64,000 bases of DNA, from assembly GCA_015231795.1 (NCBI GenBank), contig JADGAX010000001.1, positions 248,001 through 312,000 on the forward strand, in the 5' to 3' direction. Positions 57,585 through 64,000 of this stretch are shown here, piece after piece. Made by a program: the position numbers and the translations under genes. How positions within the stretch are numbered: position 1 is the first letter of the stretch; each line of letters opens with the position of its first letter. The notes below the pieces were generated by a model. It did no database searches. It was given only the letters and a program-made list of their open reading frames with translations, and was not told the DNA's origin. The stretch is from Alphaproteobacteria bacterium. GTDB taxonomy: Bacteria > Pseudomonadota > Alphaproteobacteria > Rhodospirillales > WMHbin7.

Positions 57585-58066
57585 TCCGGGCCGCGCACCG
57601 CTTGCTCGATGCCTGCAAGGAGGCGGGAAACGCCATGATCGGCACCGCCGAATCATGTACCGGCGGCTTAGTTTCGGCGGCCTTGACCGAGATACCTGGC
57701 TCGTCCCAGTGGTTCGAGCGCGGCTTCGTTACCTATTCCAACGCCGCAAAAACCGACCTGTTGGGCGTTCCCGCCACGCTGATCGCCAGCCATGGGGCGG
57801 TCAGCCAAGAGGTGGCGATGGCGATGGCTGATGGGATTCTGACCCATGCCCCTGTTTTTGCTGGCGTTGCCGTGACCGGCATCGCCGGACCCGACGGCGG
57901 AACGCAAGACAAACCGGTGGGATTGGTGCATTTCGCCGCCGCCCGTAAAGGTCATGAAACAATCCATGGGTGGCACGTCTTCCCAGGCAATCGGGCGGCA
58001 ATCCGCAAAGCCGCCGCCCTGACCGCCTTCGACCTTCTAACCCGCATCCTCCAGGAGAAGGTATGA
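57566..58066 (+). CDS. pncC: Nicotinamide-nucleotide amidohydrolase PncC (CinA C-terminal domain)
   Basis: A 166-residue stand-alone CinA C-domain that deamidates nicotinamide mononucleotide in NAD salvage. It has MIGTAESCTGGLVSAALTEIPGSS, YSNAAKTDLLGV, VSQEVAMAMADGI and VAVTGIAGPDGGTQDKPVGLV. The pgpA-pncC overlap is common in proteobacteria. The stop overlaps the GT2 start (ATGA). Confidence 0.95.
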   Translation: MVDDDLIRAAHRLLDACKEAGNAMIGTAESCTGGLVSAALTEIPGSSQWFERGFVTYSNAAKTDLLGVPATLIASHGAVSQEVAMAMADGILTHAPVFAGVAVTGIAGPDGGTQDKPVGLVHFAAARKGHETIHGWHVFPGNRAAIRKAAALTAFDLLTRILQEKV

Positions 58067-58848
58067 GCAACAGCCTGCTGGTGGTCATTCCCTGCTTCAA
58101 TGGCGAAGCCACGCTGGAACGCGCCGTGGCGTCGGCCCTGGCCCAGCAGGTCAGCCCGATGACAGTGGCGGTGGTTGATGATGCCTCAAGCGACGGATCC
58201 TTCGCCCTGGCCCAGCAATTGGCGGCCCGCCATCCCCAGGTGAAGGCGCTTGCCATGCCCCACAATGGCGGGCCGGGGGCCGCCCGCAATCTGGGGGCCA
58301 GAAGTTTTCCCGGCACCTACCTTGCCTTTCTCGATTGCGACGATGAATATCTGCCGGGCGCCCTGCCCGCCGCCATCCATCTGATGGAGCGCGACGCCAA
58401 ATGGGATGCGGTGAAGTTCGGTTTCGTGACCGAGCCACCCATCGACCTTGCCCAGGCCCATTACGACATCACCTTCAACTCCATCCCCTCCAACATGGTG
58501 CTCAGGCGCCATGTCTTCGACATTCTGGGCGGCTTTCCCGAGGATGCGCTGTTTCGCACCAAACTGGCTGGCGAGGACGTCGCCTTCTACGAGGCCACCC
58601 AGCGATTGTTCAATCTGGCCAGAGCGCCTGAAAAGCTGTTGCGCTATTACTGCCCGCCCGGCTCGCATCTGTTCAAGATGATCGAGGAATGCCCGGTCGG
58701 CCACGACGGCCAAGCACAGTTCCCGCAATCCGCCGAAAGAGCCGAACTGGGCCGCGCCATCGGTCGCTACATCATGACGGCCAAGGACCGCTTGCGCCTA
58801 GCCGCCCGCCTCTGGTCGCAATCGGGCTGTCCTGGGGTGTCGCCATGA
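58063..58848 (+). CDS. GT2-family glycosyltransferase
   Basis: A 261-residue GT-A transferase. It has VVIPCFNGEATLERAVASAL, VAVVDDASSDGS, GGPGAARNLGARSFPGTYLAFLDCDDEYLPG with the DxD-type metal motif (CDDE), and a C-terminal helical part. The start MSNSLLVV at 58063 replaces a longer frame. Acceptor and donor sugars are unknown. It is coupled to pncC and to the cysteine-cluster gene. Confidence 0.9.
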   Translation: MSNSLLVVIPCFNGEATLERAVASALAQQVSPMTVAVVDDASSDGSFALAQQLAARHPQVKALAMPHNGGPGAARNLGARSFPGTYLAFLDCDDEYLPGALPAAIHLMERDAKWDAVKFGFVTEPPIDLAQAHYDITFNSIPSNMVLRRHVFDILGGFPEDALFRTKLAGEDVAFYEATQRLFNLARAPEKLLRYYCPPGSHLFKMIEECPVGHDGQAQFPQSAERAELGRAIGRYIMTAKDRLRLAARLWSQSGCPGVSP

Positions 58849-59474
58849 GTCTGGAAGACGAGATCGAGCAGGCGGTTGCCAACGCCGCCGTCGAGGCGAT
58901 GGCTGGCGGCAACGAGGCCGAGCGTTTGAGCGACCTGTTCATGCTTTTGGAAGAGACGGCCCAGGGATTGCTGGACCGCCATCGCCAGATGGCCGCGCCC
59001 CCACCCCCCTTCCATTGCAAGGAAGGCTGCACCCATTGCTGCCACACCAAACATATCTTGCTGACCCCGCCCGAAGCCTTGCTTCTACTGGGCATGATCG
59101 AAATGTGCGGCTTTCGCTTTGCCGTGACCTTGGCGGCCAGGTCGGCTCGTCCTGGCTGTCCGCTGTTGGACCATGCCGGAAACTGCCGCTTCTACGCGCA
59201 CCGCCCCTTGATGTGCCGCGCCTTCCATTCGCTTGATGTTGAGGCCTGCAAAAAAGGCGTGGGCGAGGACGGTTTGGATGTGCCGATCTGGCCGCCGCAT
59301 TTCGAGATTTACACCCATATCCAGGCCGGTCTGGCTCGCGGCATGATGGAAAAGGGGCTGAGCCTGCCCAAACTGGATCTGCGCAAGGTGCTGGGCATGG
59401 AAGCATCCTCACGGCTTCTTTGGGAACAATGGCTTAGGGGCGAGAATCCTTTCGAAGCGGCGATGATGGATTGA
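58845..59474 (+). CDS. YkgJ-family cysteine cluster protein
   Basis: A 209-residue protein with the PF03692-type cluster. CKEGCTHCCHTKHILLTPPEAL is followed by CPLLDHAGNCRFYAHRPLMCRAF. This is the CxxxCxxCC ... C ... C pattern thought to bind iron or zinc. The N-terminal helix is polar. The role is unknown. It is coupled to GT2 by ATGA and lies 12 bp before the hydrolase gene. Confidence 0.9.
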   Translation: MSLEDEIEQAVANAAVEAMAGGNEAERLSDLFMLLEETAQGLLDRHRQMAAPPPPFHCKEGCTHCCHTKHILLTPPEALLLLGMIEMCGFRFAVTLAARSARPGCPLLDHAGNCRFYAHRPLMCRAFHSLDVEACKKGVGEDGLDVPIWPPHFEIYTHIQAGLARGMMEKGLSLPKLDLRKVLGMEASSRLLWEQWLRGENPFEAAMMD

Positions 59475-59486
59475 GGACGAACCGAC

Positions 59487-60587
59487 GTGAAATTATTGGC
59501 ATCATCGCTTTTCATGCTGGCCTTGCTGGCAACCCCCAGCCTCGCCGCCGATTTGATCGAGGAAAAGGTTGACCTGCCCGTCGCCTTCTCGGGCGAGACG
59601 CTGACCCTGGAAGCCCTGATCATAAGGCCCGACGATGATCGGCCCCATCCTTTGGCGATCATCAATCATGGGTCGCCGCGCAATGTTGACGCCCGCGCCG
59701 AAATGAGTCCGCGTTCCTACCGCGCCCAGGCGCGTGAATTCGCCCGCCGCGGTTGGGTGACGGTGGCTTTCATGCGCCGCGGCTATGGCGAATCCGATGG
59801 CGATTATATGGAAGGTTACGGCAAATGCTCGTCGCCGGATTATGAAACGGCCGGGCGCAATTCAGCCGACGATCTGCGCGCCGTGATCAAGGCGATGCGA
59901 AAGAAAGATTATGTCGATGGATCGAAGGTGATCAGCATCGGCCAATCCGCCGGCGGTTTCGCCACCGTGGCCCTGACCGCCGATCCCCCGCCCGGCCTGA
60001 TCGCCGCCATCAATTTCGCGGGCGGTCGCGGCTCGACAAAACCGGATGAAGTTTGCGGCCCCAGCCAGTTGTTGAAGGCCTTTGCCGCCTACGGCAGATC
60101 GTCTCGCATTCCCATGCTTTGGGTTTACGCCGAGAATGATCACTTCTTCGGCCCCACCCTGGCCCAGAGCTTCCACCGGGCCTTCGTCGATGCCGGGGGC
60201 CAAGCCCAATTCGTGGCCGCCCCAAGTTTCGCCGCTGACGGCCACTTCTTGTTTTCCGAAAAGGGAGCGCCGACCTGGACGCGCTATGTGGACGATTTTC
60301 TAGGTCAACAAGCCCAGCTTGGCCCCCGCCAAGCGCCGCCACCAGCCAGGGCCGAGCGCAAGGTCTCGTTTCCCAAGGGACTGGGGGAAAAGGGCAAGGA
60401 AGCCTTCTTGAAATATCTTGAGGCCAACGATCACAAGGCCTTCGTCATGTCGTCTGATGGTCATTATGGTTGGAGAACAGGGCGCAAGGACATCGAGACC
60501 GCCATCGAGGAAGCCACTGACTATTGCCGCGAAAACACTCGGAAACGCTGCTATACCGTGATGATCGACAATGACCCGGTCGAGTGA
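59487..60587 (+). CDS. Secreted alpha/beta hydrolase (dienelactone hydrolase-like) with C-terminal extension
   Basis: A 366-residue periplasmic hydrolase. Signal peptide MKLLASSLFMLALLATPSLA, then NHGSPRN as oxyanion region, and the nucleophile elbow SIGQSAGG (Ser154). The C-terminal ~70 residues, beyond the hydrolase fold, hold AFVMSSDGHYGWRTG, CRENTRKRC and YTVMIDNDPVE, a small domain seen in other alphaproteobacterial secreted proteins. The GTG start has GAGGACG upstream. The substrate is unknown. Confidence 0.88.
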   Translation: MKLLASSLFMLALLATPSLAADLIEEKVDLPVAFSGETLTLEALIIRPDDDRPHPLAIINHGSPRNVDARAEMSPRSYRAQAREFARRGWVTVAFMRRGYGESDGDYMEGYGKCSSPDYETAGRNSADDLRAVIKAMRKKDYVDGSKVISIGQSAGGFATVALTADPPPGLIAAINFAGGRGSTKPDEVCGPSQLLKAFAAYGRSSRIPMLWVYAENDHFFGPTLAQSFHRAFVDAGGQAQFVAAPSFAADGHFLFSEKGAPTWTRYVDDFLGQQAQLGPRQAPPPARAERKVSFPKGLGEKGKEAFLKYLEANDHKAFVMSSDGHYGWRTGRKDIETAIEEATDYCRENTRKRCYTVMIDNDPVE

Positions 60588-60605
60588 ACCCGGATGGAAT
60601 TCCCC

Positions 60606-60619
60606 TTGATTTTGATCAA
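60606..60619 (+). promoter_or_regulatory. Perfect FNR/FixK-type box
   Basis: TTGATTTTGATCAA matches the FNR/ANR/FixK consensus TTGAT-N4-ATCAA exactly. A TATTCA -10-like hexamer at 60640-60645 puts the box near -41, the class II activation position, for a start site near 60653. The 5' leader to the next ATG at 60704 is about 50 bases. Confidence 0.75.
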
Positions 60620-60703
60620 TTAAAAACTTGCAACCCTCTTATTCATGTAAGGTTCAGGTAAGGTTTGGCATAATTGAGCCTTCGACAACTTGAGGGGGCC
60701 GTC

Positions 60704-60832
60704 ATGCCGTTACCGATCGTTATGTTCTTCCATGCCCTTCCCGGAATTGCCGCAGCATCACTGGCGGTTGCCGCCTTGTGGATCGTCTCCAAACTTGGCA
60801 TGCGGGCTTACGCAAGTCTGGCCCACAAGTAG
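60704..60832 (+). CDS. 42-residue membrane microprotein, likely FNR-regulated
   Basis: An ORF of 42 codons with a strong TTGAGGGGGCC ribosome-binding site about six bases upstream. The product starts MPLPIVMFFH. One hydrophobic helix (ALPGIAAASLAVAALWIVSKL, about residues 11-31) is followed by a basic tail ending SLAHK. It is not recognised as CcoQ, CcoS or CydX. It lies between the hydrolase and ratA, behind the FNR box. Confidence 0.7.
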   Translation: MPLPIVMFFHALPGIAAASLAVAALWIVSKLGMRAYASLAHK

Positions 60833-60903
60833 AGAAGAAATGGAAGGAAGGTTGCCCACGCCGTCTATGCCAAGAAGCGGCAATGACGTGATGGGCGCCC
60901 TTC

Positions 60904-61335
60904 CTATCTTCCATACATCTGCCTAGCCCTGCGCTCGAAACTGAGCACCATGCGGCCGACAGCTTCGTTGAAGACGGCGCCCATCAGCCCTTGCAGCAGG
61001 CGCGACTTGAATTCGAAATCGATATAGAAATCGATGCGCACGCCCTTTGCAACCGGCTCGAAAATCCAGTGATTGTTCAGATGCTTGAAGGGGCCTTCGG
61101 TATAGGTGATGTCCAGGCGGTGGGGCCGGTTCATGGTCACTTGCGAGCGGTAGCGCTCGCGCACCATTTTGAAGCCCGCCCAGACGTCGGCGACCAGGGT
61201 CTTGCCGTCGTTCGAAAGCACCTTGGCGTCGATCACCCAGGGCAGGAATTCAGGATAGCGTTCGACGTCCAGCACCAAGTCATACATCTGCTCGCAGCTA
61301 TAAGGCAGCGTGCGCTTTTCGGCATGGGTCGGCAT
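60904..61335 (-). CDS. ratA: RatA/Coq10-like START-domain protein
   Basis: A 143-residue SRPBCC/START protein of the RatA/Coq10 family. It shows THAEKRTLPYSCEQMYDLVLDVERYPEFLPWV, AGFKMVRERYRSQVTMN and FEFKSRLLQGLMGAVFNEAV. The Coq10 role, binding ubiquinone or its precursors, is more likely than a toxin role. The ATG overlaps the lipA stop (TGATG). Confidence 0.9.
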   Translation of the reverse strand: MPTHAEKRTLPYSCEQMYDLVLDVERYPEFLPWVIDAKVLSNDGKTLVADVWAGFKMVRERYRSQVTMNRPHRLDITYTEGPFKHLNNHWIFEPVAKGVRIDFYIDFEFKSRLLQGLMGAVFNEAVGRMVLSFERRARQMYGR

Positions 61336-62255
61336 CAGCTCTGCTCGCGCGCAGGGTTGGCGTGGCGGCTGCGCGCCAATTTCAATTCCTCGAAATCCCG
61401 ATCCGCATGGTGCGACGAGCGGGTCAGCGGCGTTGAGGCCACCATCAAGAATCCCTTGGCGCGGGCCATCTTGGCGTAATCCTCGAACTCGGCGGGTTCA
61501 ACAAAGCGCATGACCGGCGTATGTTTGGCCGTGGGCTGCAGATACTGGCCGATGGTGATGAAATCGACCTTGGCAGCGCGCAGATCGTCCATCACCTGCA
61601 GCACTTCGCCCTTTTCCTCGCCAAGCCCGACCATGATGCCTGATTTGGTGAACAGGTCAGGTTTCAACTTCTTGGCATCGTCTAGCAAGCGCAGCGAGTT
61701 GAAATAGCGCGCCCCCGGGCGGATGGATTGGTACAGGCGGGGCACGGTTTCCAGATTGTGGTTGAAGACATCGGGACCGGCATTCACCACAACCTCCAAA
61801 GCGCCCGGCTTGTTCAGGAAATCGGGCGTCAGAACTTCGATCGTGGTGCCGGGCGAAGCCTCACGCACGGCCTTGATGGCGGCCACGAACTGCGAAGCCC
61901 CGCCATCGGCAAGATCGTCGCGGTCGACCGAGGTAATCACCATATGTTTCAAGCCCATGGCGACGGCCATATGGGCCAGATGGGCCGGTTCCTCGGCATC
62001 GACCGGATTGGGCCTGCCGGTCTTCACGTTGCAAAAGGCGCAGGCCCTGGTGCAAGTGTCGCCCAGGATCATCACCGTGGCGTGCTTGCGGCTCCAGCAC
62101 TCGCCCAGATTGGGGCAGGCAGCCTCCTCGCAGACAGTATGCAGATGAAGCCCGCGCATCAATTTACGGGTTTCAGCCACTTCCGCCGAGGTCGGAGCTT
62201 TGACGCGTATCCAGTCGGGCTTGCGCAGCGGCTTGGGAGGAGTAATTTCGTTCAT
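61335..62255 (-). CDS. lipA: Lipoyl synthase
   Basis: A 306-residue radical-SAM enzyme inserting two sulfurs into octanoyl-lipoyl domains. It has [12 protein letters not shown], the auxiliary cluster, and [10 protein letters not shown], the radical-SAM cluster, plus [10 protein letters not shown]. The start [10 protein letters not shown] at 62255 is preferred to a 14-codon extension. It supports the pyruvate dehydrogenase E2 encoded at the window edge. Confidence 0.97.
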   Translation of the reverse strand: MNEITPPKPLRKPDWIRVKAPTSAEVAETRKLMRGLHLHTVCEEAACPNLGECWSRKHATVMILGDTCTRACAFCNVKTGRPNPVDAEEPAHLAHMAVAMGLKHMVITSVDRDDLADGGASQFVAAIKAVREASPGTTIEVLTPDFLNKPGALEVVVNAGPDVFNHNLETVPRLYQSIRPGARYFNSLRLLDDAKKLKPDLFTKSGIMVGLGEEKGEVLQVMDDLRAAKVDFITIGQYLQPTAKHTPVMRFVEPAEFEDYAKMARAKGFLMVASTPLTRSSHHADRDFEELKLARSRHANPAREQS

Positions 62256-62290
62256 TACGTCGTTTCCATTAACGTCATGCGCGATCCGCG

Positions 62291-62344
62291 CATCCACGTT
62301 TATCCTTTTGACAAGGCGTGGATGGCCGGGTCAAGCCCGGCCAT
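62291..62344. repeat. REP-like palindromic intergenic repeat
   Basis: CATCCACG/CGTGGATG (62291-62298 and 62317-62324) flank a second hairpin ATGGCCGGG-TCAAG-CCCGGCCAT (62322-62344). In the forward frame it would read [10 protein letters not shown], a well-known translated signature of alphaproteobacterial intergenic palindromes. It lies between lpdA and lipA. Confidence 0.75.
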
Positions 62345-62373
62345 GACAAATATCTAAGACCAAAGTTCTAATA

Positions 62374-63759
62374 TTAGAAATGAATGGCCCGGCCCCAGGC
62401 GTCAAGTACTGCTTCATGCATCATTTCGGAAACCGTGGGATGCGGGAAGACCGTTTGCATCAGCTCGGCCTCGGTGGTTTCCAGGGTGCGGGCGATGCAA
62501 TAGCCCTGGATCATCTCGGTCACTTCCGGCCCGATCATATGCGCCCCCAGCAATTCGCCAGATTTGGCGTCGAAGATGGTTTTGACCAGCCCTTCGGTCT
62601 CGCCGAGCGCAATCGCCTTGCCATTGCCCATGGCCGGGAAACGGCCCACCTTCACCTCGTGCCCTGCCTCGCGGGCCATTTTCTCGGTCAGACCGACGCT
62701 GGCGACCTGGGGATGGGCATAGGTGCAGCCGGGAATGCTGCGCGGATGCAAGGCATGCGGGTTCAACCCCTTGATGGCTTCGACGCAGATCACGCCTTCA
62801 TGGCTGGCCTTGTGCGCCAGCCAGGGCGGCGCGGTCACATCGCCGATGGCGTAAATGCCCGGCACATTCGTGCGCATCATGGCGTCGGTATTGATGCGCC
62901 CCTTCTCAAGTTTCACGCCGCTTTCTTCCAGCCCGAGATTTTCGATATTGGGAGAAACGCCCACCGCCACCAGCACGCGCTGGGCCACGATCTCGCTTGT
63001 CTTGCCTCCCGCCTCGACCGATACCGTGACCTGATCCTTGTCCTTTTTCAGTCCCTTGACCGAAGCCGAGGTCAGAATCTTCATGTCTTGCTGCTCGAAC
63101 GCCTTGCGGGCCAGGGCGGAAATCTCTTCATCTTCCACCGGCAGCACGCGGTCCATCATTTCGATGACCGTCACCTGACAGCCCAGCGCCTGATAGAAGC
63201 TGGCGAATTCGATGCCGATGGCCCCCGATCCCACAACGATCAAGGATTTCGGGAAGCCTTTGGGCGTCATCGCTTCCTTATAGGTCCAGACCAGATCGCC
63301 GTCGGGTTCCAGGCCGGGAATCACCCGCGCCCTGGCCCCGGTGGCGATGATAATATGCGGAGCTGTCAAGGTCGGGCCGTTATCGACCGCCACCTTGCCC
63401 TTTCCTGCCAATTTCCCGTGGCCCTCGACCACCGTCACCTTGTTCTTCTTCAGCAAATGCTTGACGCCTGCCTGCAACTGCGCCGCCACGGCGCGCGAAC
63501 GCGCCACCACTTTGGCCAGATCGAAGGCTGGATTGGGGGACGCCAGACCAAAGCTGTCAGCATGCTGCATCAAGCGAAAAACTTCCGCCGAACGCAGCAA
63601 GGCCTTGGTGGGAATGCAGCCCCAGTTAAGGCAAATGCCGCCCAGATGGGCCTTCTCGACCACGCACGCCTTCATGCCCAACTGTGCGGCGCGAATGGCC
63701 GCCACATAGCCGCCCGGTCCTGCGCCGATCACGATGAGATCAAACGACGTGTCGCTCAT
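62374..63759 (-). CDS. lpdA: Dihydrolipoyl dehydrogenase (E3)
   Basis: A 461-residue FAD enzyme that reoxidises lipoyl groups. It has [23 protein letters not shown], the redox cysteines in [52 protein letters not shown] and the catalytic His region [13 protein letters not shown]. The ATG at 63759 overlaps the pdhC stop, giving the usual pdhABC-lpd order. Confidence 0.97.
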   Translation of the reverse strand: MSDTSFDLIVIGAGPGGYVAAIRAAQLGMKACVVEKAHLGGICLNWGCIPTKALLRSAEVFRLMQHADSFGLASPNPAFDLAKVVARSRAVAAQLQAGVKHLLKKNKVTVVEGHGKLAGKGKVAVDNGPTLTAPHIIIATGARARVIPGLEPDGDLVWTYKEAMTPKGFPKSLIVVGSGAIGIEFASFYQALGCQVTVIEMMDRVLPVEDEEISALARKAFEQQDMKILTSASVKGLKKDKDQVTVSVEAGGKTSEIVAQRVLVAVGVSPNIENLGLEESGVKLEKGRINTDAMMRTNVPGIYAIGDVTAPPWLAHKASHEGVICVEAIKGLNPHALHPRSIPGCTYAHPQVASVGLTEKMAREAGHEVKVGRFPAMGNGKAIALGETEGLVKTIFDAKSGELLGAHMIGPEVTEMIQGYCIARTLETTEAELMQTVFPHPTVSEMMHEAVLDAWGRAIHF

Positions 63760-64000
63760 AGCAGCAGCCCCAGCGGGTCTTCGATCAATTTCTTGAAGGC
63801 CGCCAGAAATTCGGCGCCGACCACCCCGTCCACGGCGCGATGATCGACCGACAGCGTGACTGTGCAAAGGGTGGCGATGCCAAGCTGATCGCCCTTGACC
63901 ACCGGGCGCTTCTCGCCCGCCCCCACGGCCAGAATGCAGGCCTGCGGCGGATTGATGATGGCCGAGAAACTTTTGATGCCGTACATGCCAAGATTCGAGA
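63756..64000 (-). CDS. pdhC: Pyruvate dehydrogenase E2 (dihydrolipoamide acetyltransferase), C-terminal fragment
   Basis: The last 81 codons of an acyltransferase; the gene continues past the right edge. It shows [19 protein letters not shown], then ACILAVGAG and the active-site [15 protein letters not shown]. The catalytic domain is intact here; lipoyl domains are outside the window. Position before lpdA and the INPPQACIL pattern favour the pyruvate form over 2-oxoglutarate. Confidence 0.88.
   Translation of the reverse strand, partial: SNLGMYGIKSFSAIINPPQACILAVGAGEKRPVVKGDQLGIATLCTVTLSVDHRAVDGVVGAEFLAAFKKLIEDPLGLLL

Noticed and set aside
60690-60926. 78-codon ORF overlapping the microprotein gene
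   Set aside because: It is in a different frame, has no ribosome-binding site, and is Pro/Ser/Arg-rich. The 42-codon frame has the SD and a membrane helix.
62380-63843. 487-codon forward ORF opposite lpdA
   Set aside because: Antisense shadow; lpdA motifs on the minus strand are complete.

Overview
The window is a 64 kb piece of a high-GC alphaproteobacterial chromosome, most likely Rhodospirillales (Magnetospirillum/Rhodospirillum-like). This placement is an inference from gene content: a fused IspDF next to dusB-ntrB, a Ros/MucR zinc-finger regulator, a CBP3-type ubiquinol-cytochrome c chaperone beside yceD-rpmF-plsX-fabH-ihfA-merR, a K+-independent H+-pyrophosphatase next to thiL-fliL, and a RibBX-type riboflavin gene. 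Almost everything is chromosomal core. No phage, insertion sequence, CRISPR array, rRNA or replication origin was seen. There is one tRNA gene, tRNA-Pro(GGG).

Layout. 0-7 kb: ntrB (partial), dusB, a CcsA-like membrane protein, ispDF, cutA, a small unknown protein, a glycosyltransferase coupled to a SprA-like HExxH protein, an acetoacetate-decarboxylase-family protein and a pentapeptide-repeat protein. 7-12 kb: tRNA-Pro, then the leftward cluster CBP3 chaperone-yceD-rpmF-plsX-fabH-ihfA-merR, with bamE divergent. 12-24 kb: a TPR/GT41 glycosyltransferase, hppA, an orphan fliL, then rpiB-glyA-nrdR-ribD-ribE-ribBX-ribH-nusB-thiL running leftward. 24-31 kb: mucR, the fused B12 mutase icmF, metY, hemB. 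31-33 kb: a short accessory patch with a DUF2283 protein, an AT-rich four-helix membrane protein and a VapBC/FitAB toxin-antitoxin pair. 33-41 kb: SlyD-like isomerase, mfd, sdhE, recG and a second TPR/GT41 glycosyltransferase coupled to recG, then a DUF502 membrane protein and a cyclic-nucleotide-binding protein.

41-50 kb: a rightward run of Nudix-queA-tgt-queF-queG, joined by overlapping stops and starts, with an anchored c-type cytochrome overlapping the end of queG. Then come a NYN protein, a family-5 uracil-DNA glycosylase, a Tim44-like protein and a divergent PLP-enzyme-like protein. 50-57 kb: a molybdopterin protein whose 5' leader is a 29-bp tandem repeat carrying its ribosome-binding site, smpB, dapA, a soluble lytic transglycosylase, a HAD dehalogenase, and a bactofilin overlapping an M23 peptidase. 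57-64 kb: pgpA-pncC-GT2-YkgJ-hydrolase, a 42-residue membrane microprotein behind a perfect FNR-type box, and the lipoate/pyruvate dehydrogenase end: pdhC (partial), lpdA, lipA, ratA.

Complete modules are queuosine tRNA modification from preQ0 (tgt, queA, queF, queG), riboflavin synthesis except GTP cyclohydrolase II, and early fatty-acid/phospholipid synthesis. The best new leads are the FNR-box microprotein, the SD-bearing tandem repeat, the PLP-like protein, the queG-cytochrome overlap, and the riboflavin gene that has lost the GTP cyclohydrolase II zinc ligands. No single clearly undescribed multi-gene system stands out.
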